Source of the DNA: Robbsia sp050955065
GTDB lineage: Bacteria > Pseudomonadota > Gammaproteobacteria > Burkholderiales > Burkholderiaceae
Length of the DNA: 5,696 nt
Reading direction: 5' to 3'
Assembly (NCBI GenBank): GCA_050955065.1
Contig: JBPBQT010000221.1
Location: forward strand, 1-5,696
Numbering within the stretch: position 1 is the stretch's first letter; every line of letters starts with the position of its first letter. The translations under genes and the position numbers were made by a program. Below are positions 1-4,767 of this stretch, one piece after another. Below the pieces are notes generated by a model. It ran no database searches. It worked only from the letters and a program-made list of their open reading frames with translations, and was not told the DNA's origin.

Positions 1-28
1 CAGCAAGTAAGCGCTTCGCCGCACTGGT

Positions 29-46
29 AAAAGCCGCGTTGCGCGG
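29..46 (-). terminator. Possible intrinsic terminator after the metallophosphoesterase gene
   Basis: Read on the minus strand there is a GC-only 5-bp stem (CCGCG / CGCGG) with a CAA loop at 46-34, one C, then TTTT (32-29). It lies about 30 nt past the stop codon of the phosphoesterase gene, where a terminator would be expected. The stem is short and the U-run has only four residues. A neighbouring GC-rich palindrome (gcgcg...cgcgc at 41-60) could compete with it. The rest of 1-78 holds no gene that I can support. Confidence 0.4.
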
Positions 47-78
47 GCCCGGGCACGCGCGTGATGGTGGGGCCGGCG

Positions 79-1245
79 TCAGTCGGCATTGCCGGGAACC
101 AGCCGCAAATGGGTGATTTCGGACGGCGCGGCGAAACGGATCGGCGGTCCCCAATACCCTGTCCCCCGGCTGATGTACAGCCACATCGCGCCGCTGCGCA
201 CCAGACCGGCGGTGAAGGGCTGCTGCACGCGCACGGCGAAGTTCCACGGAAAGAACTGACCGCCATGCGTATGTCCCGATAGTTGCAGCGTGAAACCCGC
301 GGCGTCGGCGGCCGCTGCGGAGCGCGGCTGATGCGCGAGCAGCAGGCGGATGCGGGCAGCGTCGGGCGCACCGGCGATCGCGCGAGCCGGGTCGCTGCGA
401 TGCGTCTCGCCGAAATGCGCGCCGCTGTAATCGGTGACGCCGCCCAGCAGCAGCGGCTCGCCGCCATGTTCGAGCACGACATGCTCGTTCATCAGCACGC
501 GGATGCCGAGCCGTCGGAATTCGGCGATCCACGCATCCGCCCCGGCGTAGTACTCGTGGTTGCCCGTGCACAGGAACACGCCGTGTCGACCTTTCAGGCG
601 CGAGAGCGGCTGGGTATGGGCACGCAATGCGGACACGCTGCCATCGACGACGTCGCCGGTGATCGCGACCATGTCCGCGTCGAGCCGGTTGACCGCGTCG
701 ACGATGGGATCGAGATAACGTTTGCGGATCGTCGGTCCGACGTGGATGTCGCTGATCTGCGCGATGGTGAAGCCATGCAGTGCGGGCGGCAGGTTGTCGA
801 TCGGGATGTCGACGCGGACCACCGGCGCACGCCGGCGGGCGTTGTAGATGCCGACCACCGTCATCAGGAAGGCGCCCAGCAGCACCCCTTCGGCCGATTC
901 GATGCGCCAGACGTCATAGGGCAGCGCCGTCGCCGCGCCTGTCCGGACGCGGGTCGCGACGGCCCACAGGGCAAGCGTGACGTCGCGCAGTACGGTGAGC
1001 GTGAGCAGGAAGGAGAAAAACCCCATTTCGAGCAGACCGGCCCATGCCAGTACGGCGCGCCAGCCGTTCGCGCCCGCATCGCGACGCTGCATGCCCAGCG
1101 GCACGATCACGCACGAGGCGATCAGCCACGACGCCATGACCGCGTCCCAGACACGGCCGACCGGAAGCGCGGGAATCAGGCGAAGGCCGACGTAACAATG
1201 GAACAGGATGCCGAACAGGACCAGACGGGAAAAGAAACTGCGCAT
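79..1245 (-). CDS. Membrane-anchored calcineurin-like metallophosphoesterase (YkuE/YaeI type)
   Basis: A predicted 388-residue metal-dependent phosphoesterase. The N-terminal third is hydrophobic, with about four membrane segments (roughly residues 8-28, 34-51, 65-86 and 117-135). The C-terminal domain, from about residue 143, has every motif of the calcineurin-like fold: DIH (D166, H168), GDVVD (D198), GNHE (228-231), AHQP with H305, and GHTHGGQ (H325, H327). These supply the two-metal ligands, so the enzyme looks catalytically intact. Family members hydrolyse phosphodiesters or pyrophosphates; the YkuE/YaeI group includes membrane-associated enzymes, and the distant relative LpxG acts on a lipid A precursor. 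The substrate here cannot be read from sequence. An even number of membrane segments would put both termini on the same side, probably the cytoplasm, but this is inference. The ATG at 1245 is chosen because the first hydrophobic segment follows directly; its Shine-Dalgarno site is weak. The gene is divergent from the S4-domain gene. Confidence 0.93.
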   Translation of the reverse strand: MRSFFSRLVLFGILFHCYVGLRLIPALPVGRVWDAVMASWLIASCVIVPLGMQRRDAGANGWRAVLAWAGLLEMGFFSFLLTLTVLRDVTLALWAVATRVRTGAATALPYDVWRIESAEGVLLGAFLMTVVGIYNARRRAPVVRVDIPIDNLPPALHGFTIAQISDIHVGPTIRKRYLDPIVDAVNRLDADMVAITGDVVDGSVSALRAHTQPLSRLKGRHGVFLCTGNHEYYAGADAWIAEFRRLGIRVLMNEHVVLEHGGEPLLLGGVTDYSGAHFGETHRSDPARAIAGAPDAARIRLLLAHQPRSAAAADAAGFTLQLSGHTHGGQFFPWNFAVRVQQPFTAGLVRSGAMWLYISRGTGYWGPPIRFAAPSEITHLRLVPGNAD

Positions 1246-1301
1246 AGGGGCGGGAGCGAACGTGCCGTAAGGAAAAGGAAGGAGCCGGGACCTGCGGGAT
1301 C

Positions 1302-1307
1302 ATTCTA
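1302..1307 (-). promoter_or_regulatory. Candidate -10 box of the metallophosphoesterase gene
   Basis: The minus strand reads TAGAAT here (five of six matches to TATAAT), 56 nt before the phosphoesterase start codon. No good -35 hexamer stands 16-18 nt upstream, so the call rests on the -10 box and its position alone. The same TAGAATG heptamer occurs facing the other way before the S4 gene. Confidence 0.3.
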
Positions 1308-1385
1308 ACGGGCTTCGCCGGAGATCGCTGGAAAACGGCCAGGGGGGGCAGGAGGCCGCTCGGGTGGCGAAAGGCGGCGCCAGCG

Positions 1386-1421
1386 ACGGGCAGCGGCTGA
1401 ACGTGCCCGTTGCCGCCGCTG
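1386..1421. repeat. Overlapping alternative inverted repeats in the divergent intergenic region
   Basis: Two perfect 7-bp inverted repeats overlap. One is ACGGGCA (1386-1392) with TGCCCGT (1404-1410). The other is CAGCGGC (1391-1397) with GCCGCTG (1415-1421). They cannot both form fully because they share bases 1391-1392 and their arms interleave. They lie between the two outward-facing TAGAAT boxes. They could be a regulator site, or chance structure in a GC-rich stretch. Confidence 0.35.
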
Positions 1422-1450
1422 ACAGCACCGGGCGCCCCGCGCCGACAGCG

Positions 1451-1456
1451 TAGAAT
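1451..1456 (+). promoter_or_regulatory. Candidate -10 box of the S4-domain gene
   Basis: TAGAAT (five of six matches to TATAAT) ends 56 nt before the S4 gene start. A recognisable -35 at normal spacing is missing. The distance is the same as for the matching box of the divergent gene. Confidence 0.3.
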
Positions 1457-1512
1457 GGGCGGTCCGGTTCGTTCGGCAAAGCCGAGCGACCTTCTTCTTT
1501 TCGATATGGATC

Positions 1513-1740
1513 ATGGAAAAAATTGCGTTCGCGCTCACGGGCGAGTGGATCGCCCTCAACGACTTGCTGAAGGTGACGGGCCTCATCTCCAGCGGCGGTC
1601 TCGCCAAGGCGATGATCGCCGACGAGCGGGTAAAGGTGGACGGGCAGACGGAAACGCGCAAGACCTGCAAGATTCGCGCGGGGCAGGTCGTGACGATGGA
1701 TGGCGCGATGGTGGTCGTCACCGCGCCCGCCGCGAGCTGA
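1513..1740 (+). CDS. Small S4-domain RNA-binding protein (YbcJ-like)
   Basis: A 75-residue protein that is essentially one S4 RNA-binding fold, the length expected for the YbcJ group (about 70 residues in E. coli). Diagnostic stretches are DLLKVTGLISSGGLAK (17-32), then VKVDGQTETRK (40-50), then CKIRAGQ (52-58). The basic face RK...CKIR matches the positively charged RNA-binding surface of this family. The protein is presumably cytosolic and binds structured RNA, perhaps ribosomal; the target is not known from sequence. The ATG at 1513 is chosen because the family alignment begins at its IAFALTG segment. The ribosome site is weak: a GGA only a few bases upstream, after a pyrimidine-rich stretch. 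The gene is monocistronic, followed within 4 nt by a terminator. Confidence 0.9.
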   Translation: MEKIAFALTGEWIALNDLLKVTGLISSGGLAKAMIADERVKVDGQTETRKTCKIRAGQVVTMDGAMVVVTAPAAS

Positions 1741-1743
1741 ACG

Positions 1744-1762
1744 CGGGGCCTCGCCCCGTTTT
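1744..1762 (+). terminator. Intrinsic terminator of the S4-domain gene
   Basis: A perfect 6-bp stem (CGGGGC / GCCCCG) with a 3-nt CTC loop is followed directly by TTTT. It begins 4 nt after the TGA stop codon. The short, GC-only stem with an adjacent T-run is a typical factor-independent terminator and separates this gene from the porin downstream. Confidence 0.75.
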
Positions 1763-1852
1763 GCGCTGATTGAAAGAAGGGTGCCGCGATGTCAGCCTGA
1801 TTGGCGTCGGCATCGGCGTCGCGCCGCCGATATCGGAAAGCGAACGCTGTAC

Positions 1853-1914
1853 CGGACATCATGCTAAGGAGTGCATGAGAAGAAAGGACGATATTTCAAG
1901 ATAAGTAATGTCCG
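1853..1914. repeat. Nested inverted repeats in the porin upstream region
   Basis: The outer arms CGGACAT (1853-1859) and ATGTCCG (1908-1914) are perfectly complementary over 7 bp. Immediately inside the left arm lies a second perfect inverted repeat, TCATGC (1859-1864) with GCATGA (1873-1878), whose 8-nt loop contains AAGGAG. The two stems could stack coaxially if transcribed. The structure could equally be binding sites for a dimeric regulator. Its function is unknown. Confidence 0.45.
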
Positions 1915-2001
1915 ATTGCACGTCTGCGGTCATCGTGCGGCAGTGATTAGCTTCCGAGAATTCGACATTAATGCGCGCCCGCGGCCGTAGTAGCATCTGC
2001 C

Positions 2002-2030
2002 CTGTCCAATCGTGTCGCTTCGAATATCAA
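2002..2030 (+). promoter_or_regulatory. Weak candidate sigma-70 promoter for the porin
   Basis: CTGTCC (2002-2007, three of six matches to TTGACA) is separated by 17 nt from TATCAA (2025-2030, four of six matches to TATAAT). It would give a 5' leader of roughly 70 nt. It is the best-spaced pair I found in the gap, but the match is poor and activator dependence would be likely. Confidence 0.22.
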
Positions 2031-2096
2031 AAATCCTCCGGTTGGCGCAACGCGTCATTCCAGCGACCATCCGCTACCGTTTCCCGGCTCTCGAGT

Positions 2097-2102
2097 AGAA
2101 GG
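2097..2102 (+). promoter_or_regulatory. Ribosome-binding site of the porin
   Basis: AGAAGG lies 7 nt before the ATG at 2110. This supports that start, which also gives a complete signal peptide. Confidence 0.7.
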
Positions 2103-2109
2103 TTCGTAC

Positions 2110-3300
2110 ATGAAAAAGTTGAAATGGGCGTCAGCGCTGCGCGTCACGCCTCTCGTCGCGTCTCTTGCCACGCTGGCCGCCGGTAGCGCCCACGCGCAAT
2201 CGAGCGTCACGCTGTATGGGGTCATCGATGCCGGCGTCGCCTACGTGCACAACGCGCAGGGCACCGGCGGCAGGAACGACAGCACGCTGGTCAGGTTCAG
2301 CAGCGGCAATACGTTCGGCAGCCGCTGGGGACTGAAAGGCACCGAGGACCTCGGGGGGGGACTGGCGGCGGTGTTCCAGATCGAAAACGGCTTCAATGAC
2401 GGCACCGGCACGCTCGGGCAAGGGTCGCGGGAGTTCGGGCGCAAGTCGGTGGTGGGATTGGCGAGCAGGCAGCTGGGGACCGTCACCCTGGGGCGGCAAT
2501 ACGATCCGGTCGTCGATCTGGTGCAGACCTACACGGAAGACGCGTATTTCGGTGGCAGCTTCGCCTCGCCAGGCGACCTGGACAACTACGACAACAGCGT
2601 GCGGGTCAGCAATTCGGTGAAGTACGTCAGCCCGGTGCTGTACGGCTTTCAGTTCGAAGCGCTGTACGGGTTGGGCGGCGTGGCGGGCAGCACCGGCGCC
2701 GGACAGACCTATGGCTTCGGCGGCAGTTACGCCAGCGGCCCGCTCGGCGCCGCGGTGGCGTTTTTCCATGCGAACGGGGGCAGCACCACGGCCAACGACG
2801 TCCGTACCTGGACCAGCAGTTCGGACTCGCTGTTCAACACCGTCATCAATCAGGGTTTCGCGTCGGCGAAGTCCATCCAGATCGTGCGCGCCGGCACCCA
2901 GTATGTGGCGGGACCCTTTACCGTGGGCGCGGCGTACAGCAATACGCAATACAGCCGGGACGGGTTCTCGGTTTTCTCGAAAACCGCGAAATTCAACAAC
3001 GGCTCGGTGTTCGTCAATTGTCAACTGACGCCCGCGCTGCGCGTGGGCGGAGGGTACAACTACACGAAACTGAGCGGTCCCGCGTCGGCCAAGTACAACC
3101 AGTTCAATCTGGGCACGGACTACGCGCTGTCGAAGCGCACGACGCTGTATGCGCTGGCGGCCTACCAGAAGGCCAGCGGCACCACGCTCAACAGCAGCGG
3201 CGCGACTGTCCAGGCGGAGGCGTCGATCGGATCGTACGGCGTCAATTCCGGTACGAATTCGCAAGCATTGGCCGTCGTCGGCATGCGCCACAAGTTCTAG
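2110..3300 (+). CDS. Outer-membrane general porin (Burkholderia OmpC-like, Porin_4 type)
   Basis: A 396-residue precursor of a trimeric, 16-stranded beta-barrel porin allowing passive diffusion of small hydrophilic solutes across the outer membrane. Residues 1-29 are a classic Sec signal: a KKLK start, a hydrophobic core and cleavage after AHA, before Q30. The mature protein opens with QSSVTLYGVIDAG. Family motifs follow: GSRWGLKGTEDLGGGLAAVFQ (about 70-90), FGRKSVVGL (109-117) and LGTVTLGRQ (122-130). Alternating aromatic strands run to the C-terminal GMRHKF, whose final Phe is the signal for outer-membrane assembly. Length is normal for the family. Two oddities: residues 82-84 are encoded within an unbroken run of eight G (2353-2360), and there is a single cysteine (C304). 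The gene is transcribed alone, with no clear terminator before the convergent gene 43 bp away. Solute preference cannot be read from sequence. Confidence 0.95.
   Translation: MKKLKWASALRVTPLVASLATLAAGSAHAQSSVTLYGVIDAGVAYVHNAQGTGGRNDSTLVRFSSGNTFGSRWGLKGTEDLGGGLAAVFQIENGFNDGTGTLGQGSREFGRKSVVGLASRQLGTVTLGRQYDPVVDLVQTYTEDAYFGGSFASPGDLDNYDNSVRVSNSVKYVSPVLYGFQFEALYGLGGVAGSTGAGQTYGFGGSYASGPLGAAVAFFHANGGSTTANDVRTWTSSSDSLFNTVINQGFASAKSIQIVRAGTQYVAGPFTVGAAYSNTQYSRDGFSVFSKTAKFNNGSVFVNCQLTPALRVGGGYNYTKLSGPASAKYNQFNLGTDYALSKRTTLYALAAYQKASGTTLNSSGATVQAEASIGSYGVNSGTNSQALAVVGMRHKF
2353..2360 (+). repeat. G8 homopolymer inside the porin gene
   Basis: Eight consecutive G encode Gly82-Gly84 (GGG GGG GGA) in the conserved EDLGGGL motif, where a high-GC genome would normally mix GGC codons. 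By reading the frames, one extra G leads to a TGA at 2397-2399 (about 96 residues), and loss of one G leads to a TGA at 2618-2620. Either slip would destroy the porin. Confidence 0.85.
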
Positions 3301-3312
3301 GGGTTCCAGCGC

Positions 3313-3335
3313 GCCGTCCTGTGGTGCCGTCCTGT
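3313..3335. repeat. Short direct repeat between convergent genes
   Basis: GCCGTCCTGT occurs twice (3313-3322 and 3326-3335) with a 13-nt period in the 43-bp gap between the porin and DUF445 stop codons. No stem-loop with a T-run is visible there, so neither gene has an obvious intrinsic terminator in the gap. Confidence 0.5.
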
Positions 3336-3343
3336 CGCGCCGG

Positions 3344-4621
3344 TCAAAACGCCAGCAGCACCGCGTGAATCGCCACGCCCACCAGACCGCCGACCACCGT
3401 GCCGTTCAGGCGGATGAACTGCAGATCGCTGCCGACGCTGGACTCGACCTCGCGCGCGATGGCCTCGTCGTCCCATTCGCGTACGGTGTCGGCGATGTGC
3501 CGGGCGATGGTGTCGCGGATCGACGGCGCCAGCGAACGGATCGCCGAGCCGAAATGCTCGTTGAGCGAGTCGCGGAAGGACGGCGACGCCACCAGCCGCG
3601 TGCCGAATTTCGCGAAGCCTTCGGCCATCTTCGCCCGCAGCGTCGAGTCCGGGCGCGCGAGTTCGCCTTCCAGACGCGCGCGCAGGCTGTCCCACAGGCC
3701 GCCGACGTAGTCGCGCGTCGCCGGATGCGACAGCAGGTCGGTCTTGGCCTTCTCGACGCGCTCGCGGAAGGCCGTGTCGGTCTTCAGGCGGTCGATGAAG
3801 CTCTGCACGGTGTCGTCGAATGCCTGGCGGCGCTCGTGGTCGGGATTGTCGCCGATGTCGTGCAACCAGCGGTTGAAGCCCTTCACCAGCGCGACGGCCA
3901 GCTTCAGGCCGAGTTCCTCCGGATTGATGCCGATGAAGCCGAGCGCGCCGATCATTTTCGGATACTCGGTGCCGGCGACCGCGACGATGCGATCGGCGAA
4001 CAGCTTCTGCACGTCGCCGTTGTCGAGCCAGCCCGACAGGCGGCGGATGCCCTCGTTGAGCAGCAGCTGGTGCCGCTTGTCCTCGGTGAGGATATCGAGC
4101 AACTGGCTGATGACGCCGCTCAGATCGAGCTTCGTCAGGCGTTGCTCCAGCATCCGGAACACGACGGCCTTCACGCGGGCGTCGTCGATGAGCCGCAGCA
4201 ATTCGCCGCTCATGTCCGCGACCCGGTCGCTCATCAACCGGGCGTTGGCGGGCGCCGCCATCCAGTCGGCGAGGCGCTGCGCCGGATCGATCGCCGGCAG
4301 CTTCGCGAGCAGCGCATCGGTGCCCAGGAACTTGTCGCGCACGAACTCGGCCAGCGCGTCGGCGACGCGCGCCTTGTTGCGCGGCAGGATCGCGGTATGC
4401 GGAATCGGCAGGCCCAGCGGCCGGCGAAACAGCGCGACCACCGCGAACCAGTCGGCCAGCGCGCCGACCATCGCCGCTTCGGCGAACGCCGAGACCCATG
4501 CCCATGCGCCCAGATCGTGCTGGCTCTTGGCCAGGACCAGCAGGCCGGTGACCGCGATCAGCAGGCCCGTGGCCAGGGCCTTCATTTTCTTCAGCTTGTT
4601 GTTCTGTGTGGTTCGATTCAT
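3344..4621 (-). CDS. DUF445 family membrane protein (YjiN-like)
   Basis: A 425-residue DUF445 protein, close to the length of E. coli YjiN. An N-terminal hydrophobic segment (about 15-31) is followed by the family's most conserved block: SEAAMVGALADWFAV-like residues at 47-62, LFRRPLG at 64-70, then PIPHTAILPRNK (72-83). A long, mostly helical, charged middle (about 84-395) follows. The protein ends in a conserved DLQFIRLNGTVVGGLVG segment (399-415) that forms a second hydrophobic stretch. The likely picture is an inner-membrane protein anchored at both ends with a large soluble helical part. The molecular function of the family is not established, and I assign none. The ATG at 4621 has no good ribosome site; Met13 is a possible alternative start, just ahead of the membrane segment. 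The gene lies downstream of the LacI regulator on the same strand. Confidence 0.9.
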   Translation of the reverse strand: MNRTTQNNKLKKMKALATGLLIAVTGLLVLAKSQHDLGAWAWVSAFAEAAMVGALADWFAVVALFRRPLGLPIPHTAILPRNKARVADALAEFVRDKFLGTDALLAKLPAIDPAQRLADWMAAPANARLMSDRVADMSGELLRLIDDARVKAVVFRMLEQRLTKLDLSGVISQLLDILTEDKRHQLLLNEGIRRLSGWLDNGDVQKLFADRIVAVAGTEYPKMIGALGFIGINPEELGLKLAVALVKGFNRWLHDIGDNPDHERRQAFDDTVQSFIDRLKTDTAFRERVEKAKTDLLSHPATRDYVGGLWDSLRARLEGELARPDSTLRAKMAEGFAKFGTRLVASPSFRDSLNEHFGSAIRSLAPSIRDTIARHIADTVREWDDEAIAREVESSVGSDLQFIRLNGTVVGGLVGVAIHAVLLAF

Positions 4622-4687
4622 GTACGCAGTGAAATACGATGGCTTCAGGCACCGCCGCGTCCGTGCCGGCGCGAACGGCGGCGAATG

Positions 4688-4705
4688 ACTTTCTGCGTAG
4701 AAAGT
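4688..4705. promoter_or_regulatory. Perfect 7-bp inverted repeat between the lacI-type and DUF445 genes
   Basis: ACTTTCT (4688-4694) and AGAAAGT (4699-4705) are perfectly complementary around a 4-nt centre. The site lies 66 nt upstream of the DUF445 start, in the 127-bp gap after the regulator gene. There is no T-run after it on either strand, so an operator is more likely than a terminator. Its two-fold symmetry suits a dimeric repressor, but nothing shows which one. Confidence 0.4.
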
Positions 4706-4734
4706 TCAGGGACCGGATGACGGAACGAGGGCGG

Positions 4735-4767
4735 CAGACTCGTCTGGATTATCCGGCAGGATGCCGG
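4735..4767 (-). repeat. Two small hairpins around the regulator stop codon
   Basis: CCGGCA-GGA-TGCCGG (4753-4767) forms a perfect 6-bp stem in the last codons of the regulator. CAGAC-TC-GTCTG (4735-4746) forms a 5-bp stem just past its stop. Neither is followed by a T-run in the direction of transcription. They may slow or protect transcript ends, but they are not convincing intrinsic terminators. Confidence 0.3.

Larger units (their letters stand above)
1763..2109. other. Intergenic leader upstream of the porin; no gene seen
   Basis: This 347-bp gap holds no convincing protein or RNA gene. The part from about 1860 to 2050 is clearly more AT-rich than the coding DNA around it, as expected for a regulated promoter region. 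It contains the nested inverted repeat at 1853-1914, a weak promoter candidate at 2002-2030, a short inverted repeat GTTG-GCG-CAAC at 2041-2051, and the porin ribosome-binding site at 2097-2102. A 9-codon reading frame (1875-1904, with AAGGAG 3 nt upstream) is visible but cannot be supported as a gene. Confidence 0.6.

Noticed and set aside
283..1308. A 341-codon open frame on the plus strand opposite the phosphoesterase
   Set aside because: It is low-complexity, Arg/Asp/Gln-rich and has no motifs, while the opposite strand has all five phosphoesterase motifs.
1342..1348. A G7 run upstream of the phosphoesterase promoter, as a phase-variable promoter tract
   Set aside because: It lies about 35-40 nt upstream of the candidate -10, outside the usual spacer between -35 and -10, and no -35 is recognisable, so a slip would have no clear effect.
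1410..1769. A 119-codon plus-strand frame overlapping the S4 gene
   Set aside because: It is a different frame over the same DNA. Only the 75-residue frame matches the YbcJ-type S4 fold.
1305..1862. A 185-codon minus-strand frame covering the S4 gene and its flanks
   Set aside because: It runs across the terminator and the S4 gene antisense, and its product shows no family features.
1875..1904. A 9-codon frame with AAGGAG just upstream, as a leader-peptide gene
   Set aside because: It is too short to support. The Shine-Dalgarno spacing is only 3 nt and the peptide has no regulatory codon run. It is kept only as part of the inverted-repeat finding.
2041..2051. GTTG-GCG-CAAC as an operator for the LacI-type regulator
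   Set aside because: The arms are only 4 bp, the centre is odd-numbered, unlike LacI-family operators with a central CG, and such short repeats are expected by chance.
2131..3291. A 386-codon open frame on the minus strand opposite the porin
   Set aside because: The translation is Arg/Ala/Val-rich with no domain, and the porin on the other strand is unmistakable.
3149..4720. A 523-codon open frame on the plus strand
   Set aside because: It is antisense to the DUF445 gene and overlaps the porin 3' end. Its product is rich in Arg, Ala and Gln with no recognisable domain, typical of a shadow frame in GC-rich DNA.
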